Assembly: GCA_001798885.1 (NCBI GenBank)
Contig: MGQW01000058.1
Location: forward strand, 1-39,218
Source of the DNA: Deltaproteobacteria bacterium RBG_16_64_85
GTDB lineage: Bacteria > Desulfobacterota > Deferrimicrobia > Deferrimicrobiales > Deferrimicrobiaceae
Length of the DNA stretch: 39,218 nucleotides
Direction of reading: 5' to 3'
The position numbers and the translations under genes are program-made. Positions 17,855 to 28,344 of this stretch are shown here, one piece after another. A model generated the notes under the pieces. It made no database searches. It saw nothing but the letters and a program-made list of their open reading frames with translations, and had not been told where the DNA came from. Numbering within the stretch: the stretch's first letter is position 1; every line of letters starts with the position of its first letter.

Positions 17855-18747
17855 CGGAAGGGAAGAAATCCGGTTTCGTCGCCCTCCTCGGCCGGCCGAA
17901 CGTCGGCAAATCCACGCTCCTCAACCGCATCCTCCGCGCCAAGATCGCCATCGTCACCAGCAAGCCCCAGACCACGCGGGACCGGATCGCAGGGATCTAC
18001 ACCGCGGAAAAGGGGCAGATCGTCTTCCTGGACGGCCCGGGGATCCACCGGCCCAGGAAGGCCTTGAACGTCTACATGATGAAGACCGCCGAGCGCATCG
18101 CCTCGGAGTCCGACATCGTCGTTCACCTGGTGGACGATCGACCGGCCGAATCCGGGGAAGAGGAAACGCTCGTCCGGGGGATCCTTTCGAATGTCGCGGC
18201 TCCCCGGCTGCTGGTGGTCAACAAGGTGGACCGGATGGGAGAGAGCGCGGCAAGGGCGCGCAGGGCCGCGCTGATGGAAAGCGGGCTCTACCGGGAGGGG
18301 TACCTCGTGTCCGCGATAAAAGGACATGGGGTGGACGCGTTTCTTTCGGGCCTCTTCGCGATCCTGCCGGAAGGGCCCGCCTATTACCCCGAGGAAGACC
18401 TGACCGACCTCCCCATGCGCTTCATCGCGAAGGAAATCCTCCGGGAAAAACTGTTCAACGAGCTCTCGGAGGAGCTTCCGTACAGCGTTGCGGTGACGAT
18501 CGAGGAGTACAAGGAAGAAACGGCAAAAAGACGGATCCGCATCCGAGCGGAAATCTGCGTCGAGCGGGAGTCGCAGAAAGGGATCCTCATCGGGCGGGGC
18601 GGCCGAATGCTGAAAAAGATCGGCACCGAGGCGCGTCTGGAGCTGGAGAATGAGACCGGGGAGCGGGTATACTTGGAGCTGTTCGTCAAGGTCGAGAAGG
18701 ATTGGAGTAAAAACGAAACGATGCTGGGTCGGCTGGGATATGCCTAA
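17851..18747 (+). CDS. era: GTPase Era
   Basis: Ras-like GTPase that binds 16S rRNA and assists 30S ribosome assembly. G1 is GRPNVGKS at 14-21, SKPQTTRD holds the G2 threonine, G4 is NKVD, and the C-terminal KH domain has the IGRGGRMLKKIG loop. The length of 298 aa is normal. The G3 motif reads DGPG (61-64) where Era normally has DTPG; the required D and G remain. The ATG at 17851 overlaps rnc by 4 nt. It overlaps der by 8 nt, so two ribosome-assembly GTPases are made from one coupled message. Confidence 0.96.
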   Translation: MTEGKKSGFVALLGRPNVGKSTLLNRILRAKIAIVTSKPQTTRDRIAGIYTAEKGQIVFLDGPGIHRPRKALNVYMMKTAERIASESDIVVHLVDDRPAESGEEETLVRGILSNVAAPRLLVVNKVDRMGESAARARRAALMESGLYREGYLVSAIKGHGVDAFLSGLFAILPEGPAYYPEEDLTDLPMRFIAKEILREKLFNELSEELPYSVAVTIEEYKEETAKRRIRIRAEICVERESQKGILIGRGGRMLKKIGTEARLELENETGERVYLELFVKVEKDWSKNETMLGRLGYA

Positions 18748-20056
18748 GTTCGATTTCACCATCTCGCTGGTCGGCCGCCCGAATGTCGGGAAGTCGACCC
18801 TGTTCAACCGCATCGCGGGGAAGCGGCGCTCGATCACCTTCGGGACCCCGGGGGTAACGCGGGACCTCGTCTCCGTTCCCGTGGAGCTCGACGGGAAGCG
18901 GTTCCACCTGATCGATACCGGAGGATACCTCCCCGGCAAGGAGGGGGACGACCTCCTCTCCAAGGTGCGCGGGCAGGTTCTTCGAGCGATCTACGAGTCC
19001 GATGCGGTCATCTTCCTCGTGGACGCCCGCGACGGCGTCCTCCCCCTGGACAAGGAAATCCTGGGGATGCTGCGGGAGCGGGAGAAACGGTTCTTCCTCG
19101 CGGCGAACAAGGTGGACGTCCGCGCAGGCCGGGAAGGGATCGACGAGTTTCACGAGCTGGCCGCCGACAAAATCTACCCCATTTCCGCCGAGCACGGGAC
19201 GGGAGTGGACCGGCTGCTGGAGGAGGTCGTCGCGCTCATCCCCGAGCGGGTCGAGGAGCCGAGGCGGGAAGAAGTCGTCGCGCGGATCGCGGTCGTCGGG
19301 CGTCCGAACGTCGGAAAATCCACGCTGATCAACACGCTCGCGGGGTACGAGAGAGTCATCTCCTCGGAGGTGCCGGGGACGACCCGGGACGCGATCGACG
19401 TCCTCGTGAAATACGGTGGGAAGAGGTTCCTCTTCATCGACACGGCCGGCATCCGGGCGAAACGGAAGACGGAAAACGTGCTGGAGAAGATCTCGGTGAT
19501 GAAGAGTCTCGACTCTCTCCAGCGGTGCGACCTCGCCGTCCTGATGATCGACGGCCCCGAAGGGCTGACCCACCAGGACCAGCAGATCCTCCGGTACGTC
19601 CTGAACGAGGAGCGGGCGGTGGTCGTCGCCGCGAACAAGGCGGACCTCTGGAAAGGCGATGAAGAGAAGCGGAAAGGGCTCCATGCCATCCAGGAAGGGC
19701 TGGGGTACGCCGCGTTCGCCGCAATCATCCCCGTCGTGTCGCCCACCGGGAAGGGGATCCCCCTCCTGTTCAAGAAGATCGAGGAGGCGTTCGAAAGCTT
19801 CCGTCAGCGCATCCCGACGGCCGTCCTCAACAAGATGGCGCAGGCCTCCGTCTACTCGGTCCCCATCCCGTCGAAGCAGGGGAGGAACCGGGCGCTCTAC
19901 ATGACCCAGATCGGCGTGATGCCCCCGTCCTTCGCAGTCTTCGTGAAGGAGAGGGTGGATGTCCCCGATTCCTTCACCCGCTACCTGCAGAACAAGATCC
20001 GGGCCCGCTTCGGGTTCAACGGGTCTCCCATCCGAATCGTTTACAAGGAAAAATGA
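18740..20056 (+). CDS. der: Tandem GTPase Der (EngA)
   Basis: Double GTPase required for 50S ribosome maturation. There are two complete G domains: G1 GRPNVGKS at 12-19 and again at 187-194, G3 DTGG and DTAG, and G4 NKVD and NKAD. A C-terminal KH-like domain (about 355-438) ends in the family IRARFGFNGSPIRI stretch. The length of 438 aa is typical. The ATG at 18740 lies within the last codons of era. The stop overlaps the next gene by 4 nt (ATGA). Confidence 0.97.
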   Translation: MPKFDFTISLVGRPNVGKSTLFNRIAGKRRSITFGTPGVTRDLVSVPVELDGKRFHLIDTGGYLPGKEGDDLLSKVRGQVLRAIYESDAVIFLVDARDGVLPLDKEILGMLREREKRFFLAANKVDVRAGREGIDEFHELAADKIYPISAEHGTGVDRLLEEVVALIPERVEEPRREEVVARIAVVGRPNVGKSTLINTLAGYERVISSEVPGTTRDAIDVLVKYGGKRFLFIDTAGIRAKRKTENVLEKISVMKSLDSLQRCDLAVLMIDGPEGLTHQDQQILRYVLNEERAVVVAANKADLWKGDEEKRKGLHAIQEGLGYAAFAAIIPVVSPTGKGIPLLFKKIEEAFESFRQRIPTAVLNKMAQASVYSVPIPSKQGRNRALYMTQIGVMPPSFAVFVKERVDVPDSFTRYLQNKIRARFGFNGSPIRIVYKEK

Positions 20057-20949
20057 GGCCCACGGCGTGGCGCATCCGGGAAGTGCTCTCGGAGGGAACC
20101 GTTCACTTCTTCCGGAGCCACGGGTTCGTCTACAGTGCCGCGGTCGCCTTCAACCTGCTCCTGGCCGCCATCCCCGTCCTTTTCCTGGTCTTTGCCGCAA
20201 CCTCGGCGCTCATCGGCCGAAACGAACTGCCGTTCGACATGCTGTCCTCGTTCTTGAAGGAAACGTTTCCCTACGGCGCTCGGGTCCTCGTGCCGAATCT
20301 CAGGAATCTGTTCGAATCGGGCGCCACCTTCGGGATCGTGGGGACCCTCCTGCTTCTGTTCTCCTCCTTCTCGGCGACGGACGCGGTCCAGACCTCCCTG
20401 GCGGTGATGATGGGAACTCGACGGGAAAAGCGGTTCGTGCGCGGGGCCCTGTTTCACGTGGTTCTGGTCCTCGCGCTCATCGTGCTGACCTCGGCGGCCA
20501 TTCTCGTGCCGCCCCTCTGGTCGGGGCTCGCCTATTTCAAGAAAGGTCTTTCGGCGCAGTGGGACGCCGCGTTCCACACGCTGCTGGCCGGGGTCGGCGA
20601 GGCAGCCCTCGCGGGAGTCATCTTCGTCGCGGGAGCGTTGAGCTACCGGTATCTGTCCCCGCGCCGCGTCCGGCTGGAAAACGCCCTGGCGGGAAGCATG
20701 ATGTTTCTCCTGCTTTTCTACGCAATCAAGGGGGGATTCAGGTTTTATGTCAAGAGTTTCAGCAAGTTCAACGTACTTTACGGTTCCTTGTTCGGCATCA
20801 TCTGTTTTATAATTGTTTCATACCTGTTCGCAGCAGCCTATCTCTTCTGCGCCAGCATTATCGGGACACTGGAAAAAAAGGAAGGGAAGGAAGCCTTCCC
20901 CGAACGGGAACAAGGTGCAGGTCCGGATGGGACTTCTGGCAGCGATTGA
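20053..20949 (+). CDS. YihY/BrkB-family inner-membrane protein
   Basis: A 298-aa integral membrane protein with about six hydrophobic segments. It has features of the YihY (BrkB, formerly RNase BN) family: an N-terminal SHGFVYSAAVAFNLLLAAIP region, GALSYRYLSPRRV in the middle, and YGSLFGIICFIIVSYLFAAAYL near the C-terminus. The biochemical role of the family is unsettled; the old RNase BN label is wrong, and some members have been proposed as transporters. The charged C-terminal tail (about 275-298) is not conserved. It overlaps der by 4 nt at its start and the Ppx/GppA gene by 23 nt at its end. Confidence 0.88.
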   Translation: MRPTAWRIREVLSEGTVHFFRSHGFVYSAAVAFNLLLAAIPVLFLVFAATSALIGRNELPFDMLSSFLKETFPYGARVLVPNLRNLFESGATFGIVGTLLLLFSSFSATDAVQTSLAVMMGTRREKRFVRGALFHVVLVLALIVLTSAAILVPPLWSGLAYFKKGLSAQWDAAFHTLLAGVGEAALAGVIFVAGALSYRYLSPRRVRLENALAGSMMFLLLFYAIKGGFRFYVKSFSKFNVLYGSLFGIICFIIVSYLFAAAYLFCASIIGTLEKKEGKEAFPEREQGAGPDGTSGSD

Positions 20950-21847
20950 CATAGGGACCCACACGGTACGGATGCTCGTCGCGAAGCGGGCAGGCCGAAC
21001 GATCCGACCCGTCGCAAGGGTGCGCAGGATCACCGGAATGGGAAAGGAACTCCGGGCCACCGGCAGGATCGGCGAACCGGGATTCCGGGATTCCATCTCC
21101 GCGCTGAAGGAATTCCGCGAGCGGATGGACGCGCTGGGAGTGGAACGCTACAGCGCGTGCGGGACGGCGGGCCTGCGGGAAGCCGGGAATCGCGCGGCCT
21201 TTCTCGATGCGGCGAAAGCGGTCGGTGTAAGGGTCGATATCATCACCGCCGTTGAAGAGGCCCGCCGGACCTGGCAAGGGATGCAGGGACGCCTGCGGAA
21301 CGGCGGGGGCATCGTGGTCATGGATATCGGCGGCGGAAGCACCGAGTTCATCTCCGGCCCAGGCAGGGATGAATCGGTCAGCCTGCCGATCGGGGTGGTC
21401 GTGGTCTGCGGCCTTCTTCCGATTTCCGACCCGCCGGAAGGATGGCAGATCCGGAACCTCCGGTTCTACTTCTCCGAGCGGATTTCTTCGGGGACTGCCG
21501 CCTGGAAGCGCCGGTTTCGCAGAATGGTAGGAACGGCGGGGACCTTCACGACGCTGGCGGCACTGGACCGGAAGATGACGGCCTACAGGCCGGAGAAGAT
21601 CGACGGGTACGCGATGTCTCTCGAGCGGCTTAAATATTGGGAGGAGCGACTGTCGAAATTGAAGGAAGCGGAACGTCTCCGGCTGCCGGGGATGGAGAAG
21701 GGGCGGGAACGCTACATCGTGCCCGGCGTCTGCCAGGCGGTGGCGGCCATGGAGAATTTCAAGATCGACGAACTGATCGTCAGCGATGCGGGGCTCCTGG
21801 AGGGCATCCTTCTGGGGATCCCGGACGGAAAAGGAGATAAGGGATGA
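20927..21847 (+). CDS. Ppx/GppA-family phosphatase
   Basis: ASKHA-fold phosphatase of the exopolyphosphatase / pppGpp phosphohydrolase family. Motifs are [15 protein letters not shown] (5-19), [11 protein letters not shown] (79-89), a glutamate pair E110-E111 where the catalytic Glu is expected, DIGGGSTEF (133-141) and [14 protein letters not shown]. At 306 aa it is the short two-subdomain form without the C-terminal HD-like region of E. coli Ppx. Whether polyphosphate or pppGpp is preferred cannot be told from sequence. The ATG at 20927 is used; a GTG at 20915 is in frame. The gene lies directly before guaB with an ATGA overlap, linking it to guanine nucleotide supply. Confidence 0.87.
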   Translation: MGLLAAIDIGTHTVRMLVAKRAGRTIRPVARVRRITGMGKELRATGRIGEPGFRDSISALKEFRERMDALGVERYSACGTAGLREAGNRAAFLDAAKAVGVRVDIITAVEEARRTWQGMQGRLRNGGGIVVMDIGGGSTEFISGPGRDESVSLPIGVVVVCGLLPISDPPEGWQIRNLRFYFSERISSGTAAWKRRFRRMVGTAGTFTTLAALDRKMTAYRPEKIDGYAMSLERLKYWEERLSKLKEAERLRLPGMEKGRERYIVPGVCQAVAAMENFKIDELIVSDAGLLEGILLGIPDGKGDKG

Positions 21848-23328
21848 GCGTAGTGCTGGGGAAAACCGACGGCAAAGAGCTGGAAGAAGGGTTGACGTTC
21901 GACGACGTCCTGCTGTTGCCGGGAGAGTCGAAGGTCCTTCCCAAGGACGTGGACGTCACCGTCTCGCTGACTCCCGAGATCCGGCTGAACATCCCCCTGC
22001 TGACCGCTGCGATGGACACGGTCACCGAGGCCGACACGGCCATCGCCATTGCGCGAGAGGGGGGGATCGGGGTCGTTCACCGGAACAACACCGCGGACGA
22101 GCAGGCGGTGGAAGTCGACCGGGTGAAAAAGTCCGAGAGCGGGATGATCATCGACCCCATCACCGTGGACCCGGACCAGAGGGTCCACGAAGCGCTCGAC
22201 GTGATGAACAAGTACCGGATCTCCGGGCTGCCGGTGACCCGGAGCGGAAAGCTCGTCGGAATCCTCACGAACCGGGACTTGAGGTTCGAGACGAACTTCG
22301 ACCAGCCGATCTCGAGCGTGATGACCAAGGAGGACCTGGTCACCGTCCCGGTGGGGACCACGCTGGAGCAGGCGAAGGAGATCCTGCACAGGAACCGGAT
22401 CGAAAAGCTGCTCGTGGTGGACGGCAAGAACAACCTCCGCGGCCTCATCACGATCAAGGACATCCTCAAAATCAAGAAGTACCCTTTTGCCTGCAAGGAC
22501 GGGAAGGGGCGCCTGAGGGTCGGAGCCGCCGTGGGAGTCGGCACCGGCTGGGAGGAGCGGGTCGAGAAGCTCCTGAAGGCGGGCGCGGACCTCCTCTGCG
22601 TCGACACCGCGCACGGCCACTCCAGGGACGTGATCAACACCGTCCGGTCGCTCCGGAAAAATTTCCCCAAAGTGCAGCTGATCGCGGGGAACGTCGCCAC
22701 CGGGGAAGGGACGGAGGCGCTGATCAAGGCAGGGGCGGACTGTGTGAAGGTCGGTGTCGGTCCGGGATCGATCTGCACCACGCGGGTCATCGCGGGCGTC
22801 GGCGTTCCCCAGATGACCGCGATCATGAAGTGTTCGGCGGTCGCGTCGAAGAAGGGGATTCCTCTCATCGCGGACGGCGGGATCAAGTATTCGGGGGACA
22901 TCACCAAGGCGATCGCGGCCGGGGCCTCCGCCGTGATGATCGGCGGGCTCTTTGCGGGGACCGACGAAAGCCCGGGAGAGCTCGTGCTCTACCAGGGCCG
23001 ATCCTACAAGGTCTACCGGGGCATGGGATCGCTGGATGCGATGAAGCGCGGGAGCAAGGACCGGTACTTCCAGTCGCACGTCGAGGCGGAGAGCAAGCTC
23101 GTCCCCGAAGGAATCGAGGGGCGCGTCCCGTACCGCGGGCCCATCGCCGCCATGGTCTTCCAGTTGGTCGGCGGCCTGAAATCGGGAAGCGGGTACGTGG
23201 GCGCAAAGGATATCGCCGAGCTTCAAAAACTGGCCGTCTTCATGAAGGTCACGGCCGCCGGGTTGCGGGAGAGCCACGTCCACGACGTGATCATCACCAA
23301 GGAAGCCCCGAATTACCAGGTGGAATAG
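21844..23328 (+). CDS. guaB: Inosine-5'-monophosphate dehydrogenase
   Basis: Oxidises IMP to XMP, the rate-limiting step to GMP. The N-terminal [11 protein letters not shown] opens the barrel. Two CBS domains (about 95-215) interrupt it. The catalytic loop GPGSICTTR places the nucleophile at C311, and [10 protein letters not shown] and [10 protein letters not shown] complete the IMP site. The length of 494 aa is normal. The ATG overlaps the preceding phosphatase gene by 4 nt. guaA begins 4 nt after its stop, giving the usual guaBA order. Confidence 0.97.
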   Translation: MSVVLGKTDGKELEEGLTFDDVLLLPGESKVLPKDVDVTVSLTPEIRLNIPLLTAAMDTVTEADTAIAIAREGGIGVVHRNNTADEQAVEVDRVKKSESGMIIDPITVDPDQRVHEALDVMNKYRISGLPVTRSGKLVGILTNRDLRFETNFDQPISSVMTKEDLVTVPVGTTLEQAKEILHRNRIEKLLVVDGKNNLRGLITIKDILKIKKYPFACKDGKGRLRVGAAVGVGTGWEERVEKLLKAGADLLCVDTAHGHSRDVINTVRSLRKNFPKVQLIAGNVATGEGTEALIKAGADCVKVGVGPGSICTTRVIAGVGVPQMTAIMKCSAVASKKGIPLIADGGIKYSGDITKAIAAGASAVMIGGLFAGTDESPGELVLYQGRSYKVYRGMGSLDAMKRGSKDRYFQSHVEAESKLVPEGIEGRVPYRGPIAAMVFQLVGGLKSGSGYVGAKDIAELQKLAVFMKVTAAGLRESHVHDVIITKEAPNYQVE

Positions 23329-23332
23329 GCCG

Positions 23333-24886
23333 TTGGAAGGGAAAATCCTCATCCTGGATTTCGGCTCCCAGTACACGATGCTCATCGCGCGTCGCGTCCG
23401 CGAGCTGAAAGTCTACAGCGAGATCCACCCGTTCAACGTCGATCTCTCCTTCATCCGGAAGTTCCGACCGTCCGGGATCATCCTCTCCGGCGGCCCGGCG
23501 AGCGTCTACGAGGAGGGGGCCCCCTCCCTTCCGGAGGAGGTGCTCTCGCTGGGGATCCCTGTGCTGGGGATCTGCTACGGGATGCAGGTCCTTGCGAAAC
23601 TTCTGGGGGGGAAGGTCGCGAAGTCGACGGACCGGGAATACGGGATCGCCAACCTCCGGGGCGAGTGGGGCGACCCGCTGTTCCTGGGCATCGAAGAGCT
23701 CCGCCACAACATGACGATCCAGGTCTGGATGAGCCACGGGGACCGGATCGTGGAGCTTCCGAAAGGGTTCACCTCCATCGCGCGGTCGGCGAACTCCCCC
23801 GTGGCCGCCATGAGCAATCACGATAAAACCGTTTACGGCGTCCAGTTTCACCCGGAGGTTGCCCATACGCCGAAAGGGAAGGAAATCCTGTCGAATTTCC
23901 TCTTCCGCGTCTGCGGCCTCTCCCCCTCGTGGACGATGCACTCCTTCGTGGAGACGAGCGTCCGGAAGATCCGCGAGACGGTCGGGAGCGAGAACGTCGT
24001 CCTCGGACTCTCCGGTGGAGTGGACTCTTCCGTGGCCGCCGTTCTCCTTCACAAGGCGCTGGGGGATCAGCTCACCTGCATCTTCGTGAACAACGGCCTG
24101 CTGCGCAAGGGGGAGGCCGAAGAGGTCCTTGAGACATTCCGCAGCGGCATCGGCCTGCACCTGGAGTACGTCGACGCCTCGGAGCGGTTCCTGAAGGCGC
24201 TGGAAGACGTCGATGACCCGGAGAAAAAACGGAAGATCATCGGGGAGCTCTTCGTCCGCATTTTCGAGGAGGCGGCGGGAAAGATCCCCGGAGGCGTCGG
24301 CTTCCTCGGGCAGGGGACCCTCTATCCGGACGTCATCGAGAGCGTCTCCTTCAAGGGGCCGTCCGCCACGATCAAGACCCACCACAACGTGGGAGGCCTC
24401 CCCGAGAAGATGCATCTGAAGTTGATGGAGCCGCTGCGGGAGCTGTTCAAGGACGAGGTGCGGGAGCTGGGGAAGGAACTCTCCGTCCCCGATCCCATCC
24501 TCGAGCGGCAGCCGTTTCCGGGGCCGGGCCTGGCCGTGAGGATCATCGGCCCGGTAACGGCGGAACGGCTGCACATCCTGCGGGAGGCCGACGCGATCGT
24601 GGACGAGGAGGTCCGGAACGCGGGGCTCTACGAGTCCATCTGGCAATCCTTCGCAGTCCTGCTCCCGATCAAGACGGTCGGAGTCATGGGGGACTTCCGG
24701 ACGTATGAGAACGTCGCCGCCATCCGGGCGGTCCAGAGCCAGGACGGGATGACCGCCGACTGGATTCGCCTGCCGTACGACCTCCTCCAGAGGATCTCGA
24801 CGCGCATCATCAACGAGGTCAAGGGCGTCAACCGGGTTGTGTACGATGTCTCCTCGAAGCCGCCGAGCACGATCGAATGGGAATGA
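23333..24886 (+). CDS. guaA: GMP synthase (glutamine-hydrolysing)
   Basis: Aminates XMP to GMP. The class I glutaminase domain (1-195) has C81 in GICYGMQ with H173 and E175 in QFHPEV as the triad. The ATP pyrophosphatase domain has the PP-loop SGGVDS at 227-232, and the C-terminal dimerisation domain ends in the family [18 protein letters not shown] sequence. The length of 517 aa is normal. The start is TTG at 23333, giving [21 protein letters not shown] lies upstream in the end of guaB. The last codons overlap dnaE by 4 nt. Confidence 0.97.
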   Translation: MEGKILILDFGSQYTMLIARRVRELKVYSEIHPFNVDLSFIRKFRPSGIILSGGPASVYEEGAPSLPEEVLSLGIPVLGICYGMQVLAKLLGGKVAKSTDREYGIANLRGEWGDPLFLGIEELRHNMTIQVWMSHGDRIVELPKGFTSIARSANSPVAAMSNHDKTVYGVQFHPEVAHTPKGKEILSNFLFRVCGLSPSWTMHSFVETSVRKIRETVGSENVVLGLSGGVDSSVAAVLLHKALGDQLTCIFVNNGLLRKGEAEEVLETFRSGIGLHLEYVDASERFLKALEDVDDPEKKRKIIGELFVRIFEEAAGKIPGGVGFLGQGTLYPDVIESVSFKGPSATIKTHHNVGGLPEKMHLKLMEPLRELFKDEVRELGKELSVPDPILERQPFPGPGLAVRIIGPVTAERLHILREADAIVDEEVRNAGLYESIWQSFAVLLPIKTVGVMGDFRTYENVAAIRAVQSQDGMTADWIRLPYDLLQRISTRIINEVKGVNRVVYDVSSKPPSTIEWE

Positions 24887-27800
24887 GCGAGTTCGTCCAC
24901 CTCCACCTGCACTCCCAGTACAGCCTCCTGGACGGGACCATCAAGATCGACGACCTGGTGCGCAAGGTCGGAGAGCTCCGGATGCCCGCGGTCGCCCTGA
25001 CGGACCACGGCGGGATGATGGGGACGATCGACTTCTACGAAAAGGCGACCCGGGCGGGGATCCGTCCGATCCTGGGGTGCGAGATCTACGTCGCGCCGGG
25101 GTCCAGGCACGAACGAAAACCGACGCAGGGGGAGGAGAAGTCCCATCACCTGATCCTTCTGGCGGAGTCCGCGGAAGGGTACCGGAACCTGATCCGGTTG
25201 GTGTCCAAGGCCCACGTCGAAGGGTTCTATTACAAGCCCCGGGTGGACAAGGAGCTCCTGCGGGAGCATGCGGCGGGACTGATCGCCACCTCCGCCTGCC
25301 TGCAGGGCGAAATCCCGCGTCTCCTGATCCAGGAGGGGCCGTCGGCGGCCGAGGGGTGCGTGGAGACGTACAAGGATATTTTCCGGGACGGGCGGTTTTA
25401 TATCGAGATCCAGGACAACGGCCTCCCGGAGCAGAACCTGGCCAACGCGCGGCTCATCGAGCTGGCCCGCCGGACGGGGACGCCTCTGGTCGCCACGAAC
25501 GACTGCCACTACCTCGAGCGCTCGGATGCCCGCGTCCACGACGTGCTCCTCTGTCTTCAGACCGGGAAGACGATCAACACCGAGGGGAGGATGCGGTTCG
25601 GGAGCGACCAGTTTTACATGAAGTCCCCGGAAGAGTTCGAAAAGGCGTTCGGGCACTCGGCCCCCGATGCGCTCAAGAACACGATGGCCATCGCCGAGAG
25701 GTGCAGCGTGAAGCTCGACCTCGGGAAGAACAAGATCCCGGCGTTCCAGGTTCCGAAGGGGATGACGGCGGAGCAATACCTGCGGACCCTGAGCGTCGAG
25801 GGGATGGCGCGCAGGTTCCAGGAAAAGCGGAAACGGGGGGAGAAGGTTTCGGGGGAGAACGAGACCGCCTACCGGAAACGGCTGGAGTACGAGCTGTCGG
25901 TCATCGATCAAAGCGGGTTTTCGGGGTACTTCCTGATCGTCTGGGATTTCATCCGGCATGCCAAGGAGAAGGGGATCCCGGTGGGGCCGGGGCGGGGGAG
26001 CGCTGCGGGGAGCCTTGCCGCGTATGCCTTGCGGATCACCGAGATCGACCCGATCCCGCACGGGCTCCTGTTCGAACGGTTCCTGAACCCGGAGCGGATC
26101 AGCCTTCCCGACGTGGACTGCGACTTCTGCAAGGACCGGCGGGACGAGGTGATCCAGTACATCAAGGAACGCTACGGCGAAGAGAACGTGACCCAGATCA
26201 TCACCTTCGGCACGATGAAGGCCCGGGCGGCGATTCGGGATGTCGGAAGGGTGCTCGAGATGCCGTACGCGGAGGTCGACCGGATCGCCAAGCTTATTCC
26301 CCCCGACCTGGGAATGACGATCGATCGCGCGCTGCAGATCGAGCCGAGGCTCAAGGAGATCCTCCAGGAAACGCCGAAGGTGGGGGAGCTGTTCGAATAC
26401 GCCCGCGCGATCGAGGGACTGTCGCGGCATGCCTCCACCCATGCCGCCGGGGTGGTGATCGCCAACAAGCCGATCACCGAGTACGTCCCCCTCTACAGAA
26501 ATTCCAACGGCGATATCACCACCCAGTTTTCCATGAAGGACATCGAGAAGGTGGGGCTGGTCAAGTTCGACGTACTGGGACTGCGGACCTTGACGGCGAT
26601 CCACAACACTCTGGGCCTGATCAAGGAACGGGGGGAGCCGCTCGACCTAGAGGCCGTACCGCTGGACGACGCCGAAACGTACGCGATGCTCTCCCGGGGA
26701 GACACTCCGGGGGTCTTCCAGTGCGAAAGCGGCGGCTTCACGGACCTTCTCGTCCGGCTCAAGCCGGAGCGGTTCGCGCACCTCATCCACGCAGTGGCGC
26801 TCTACCGGCCGGGCCCCCTCCAGAGCGGCATGGTGGAAGACTTCATCGCGCGGCGGCACGGCAGGAAGAAAACCGAATACCCCTTCCCGCAGCTGGAGGA
26901 AATCCTGCAGGACACCTACGGCGTCATGGTCTACCAGGAGCAGGTCATGCAGATCGCCGTCGCTCTCGCCGGGTTCTCCATGGGGGAAGCCGACGTCCTG
27001 CGCAAGGCGATGGGGAAAAAGGACACCGCCCTGATGGAGAAGCAGAAGGCGCGGTTCCTGAAAGGGGCGGCCGCCAACGGGATCCCCGAGAACAAGGCCC
27101 AGGCGCTCTTCGAACAGATCGCCCAGTTCGGGGAGTACGGGTTCAACAAGTCGCACAGCGCCGCATACGCGATGGTGGCCTACCAGACCGCGTATCTCAA
27201 AGCCCACTATCCCGTGGAATATTTCTGCGCCCTGATGACATCGGAATCGGGCGACACGGCGAAGATCATCCGCTACATCGGCCATTGCCGGGAGAAGGGG
27301 ATTCCCATCCTCCCACCCGACGTGAACGAATCCCGCTTCGCCTTTTATCCGGCGGGCAAGGCGATCCGGTTCGGCCTTTCGGCGATCAAGGGGGTGGGGG
27401 AGACCGCGGTCCTCTCCATCCAGGAGGCGAGGGGGGAAAATCCTTTCGTCTCGGCGGCGGATTTCCTCTCCCGGGTGGAACTCCGGAAGGTGAACAAGAG
27501 GGCGCTCGATAGCCTCATCAAGGCGGGGGCCTTCGATTCCCTCGACCCGGACCGGGGACTCCTGATCGAGCAGCTCTCCTCCCTGATGGAGACCGCGCAG
27601 GGGGAGGTCCGGCGCAGGGAATCGGGCCAGTTCGCGCTGTTCGGAGGAAAGGCCGATGCGGAAAAACCCGCAAAGGGGAAACGAACGGCAACCATCGAGC
27701 ATTTGTGGAACCGGAGCGAGCGACTGAAAGCCGAGAAGGAAGCCCTGGGATTCTATATCACCGGGCATCCTCTGGACGCCTACGCGGCGGAGATCGAGCT

Positions 27801-28344
27801 GTTCGCCAACGTCACTTCTTCCCGCATCGGCTCCGTGAGGTCCGGCTCCGAGATCAAGATCGGCGGGATCATCAGCGCCATCCGGGAGAAGACGACCAAG
27901 CGGGGGGAAAAGATGGCGATCCTGACGCTCGAGGACCTCGAAGGGATCGTCGAGGTGCTCGTCTTCCCGGAAACGTACCGGGAGATCCGGGAGGACCTGG
28001 ACACGCAGGCACCCGTTCTCCTGATCGGCCGCGTCGATTCCGACGAGACGTCCTCCAAGGTGATCGCGGAAGATATCTGCCGGATGGAAAACGTGCGCGA
28101 GCGCCTGTCGAAATCGGTGCACATCCAGGTCCGCATGGACCGGATGACGGCGTCCGATATCGCCGAGCTTCGGCGCACCCTGAGGAAGCATGCGGGCGAG
28201 AAGAAAGGATACCTTCATCTGGTGCGCGAAGGGGATTACGAGGCCGTAGTCGCCCTGCCGGAAGGATTCGGGATCGCGCCGTCCCTCGAGCTGGCCCGGG
28301 AGCTGAAAGGGCAGTTCGGATACGACGTGCTGCGGCTTCACTGA
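24883..28344 (+). CDS. dnaE: DNA polymerase III subunit alpha DnaE
   Basis: Catalytic subunit of the replicative polymerase. An N-terminal PHP domain (about 3-280) begins [15 protein letters not shown] and keeps HLH, DHGG, GCE, HH, SACL and NDCHY, so the metal site looks complete. The palm has [10 protein letters not shown] and PDVDCDF with D410 and D412; D563 in KFDVLGL is the third catalytic aspartate. The finger region, the tandem HhH and a C-terminal OB fold (about 985-1060) follow. At 1153 aa it is the DnaE1 type. I chose the ATG at 24883 (ATGA overlap with guaA); an ATG 6 nt upstream at 24877 would add two residues. hflX follows with a 1-nt overlap. Confidence 0.97.
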   Translation: MSEFVHLHLHSQYSLLDGTIKIDDLVRKVGELRMPAVALTDHGGMMGTIDFYEKATRAGIRPILGCEIYVAPGSRHERKPTQGEEKSHHLILLAESAEGYRNLIRLVSKAHVEGFYYKPRVDKELLREHAAGLIATSACLQGEIPRLLIQEGPSAAEGCVETYKDIFRDGRFYIEIQDNGLPEQNLANARLIELARRTGTPLVATNDCHYLERSDARVHDVLLCLQTGKTINTEGRMRFGSDQFYMKSPEEFEKAFGHSAPDALKNTMAIAERCSVKLDLGKNKIPAFQVPKGMTAEQYLRTLSVEGMARRFQEKRKRGEKVSGENETAYRKRLEYELSVIDQSGFSGYFLIVWDFIRHAKEKGIPVGPGRGSAAGSLAAYALRITEIDPIPHGLLFERFLNPERISLPDVDCDFCKDRRDEVIQYIKERYGEENVTQIITFGTMKARAAIRDVGRVLEMPYAEVDRIAKLIPPDLGMTIDRALQIEPRLKEILQETPKVGELFEYARAIEGLSRHASTHAAGVVIANKPITEYVPLYRNSNGDITTQFSMKDIEKVGLVKFDVLGLRTLTAIHNTLGLIKERGEPLDLEAVPLDDAETYAMLSRGDTPGVFQCESGGFTDLLVRLKPERFAHLIHAVALYRPGPLQSGMVEDFIARRHGRKKTEYPFPQLEEILQDTYGVMVYQEQVMQIAVALAGFSMGEADVLRKAMGKKDTALMEKQKARFLKGAAANGIPENKAQALFEQIAQFGEYGFNKSHSAAYAMVAYQTAYLKAHYPVEYFCALMTSESGDTAKIIRYIGHCREKGIPILPPDVNESRFAFYPAGKAIRFGLSAIKGVGETAVLSIQEARGENPFVSAADFLSRVELRKVNKRALDSLIKAGAFDSLDPDRGLLIEQLSSLMETAQGEVRRRESGQFALFGGKADAEKPAKGKRTATIEHLWNRSERLKAEKEALGFYITGHPLDAYAAEIELFANVTSSRIGSVRSGSEIKIGGIISAIREKTTKRGEKMAILTLEDLEGIVEVLVFPETYREIREDLDTQAPVLLIGRVDSDETSSKVIAEDICRMENVRERLSKSVHIQVRMDRMTASDIAELRRTLRKHAGEKKGYLHLVREGDYEAVVALPEGFGIAPSLELARELKGQFGYDVLRLH

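Noticed and set aside
24628-26604. Long open frame on the minus strand (658 codons)
   Set aside because: Antisense to guaA and dnaE; the composition is that of a GC-skew shadow and no protein motif is visible.
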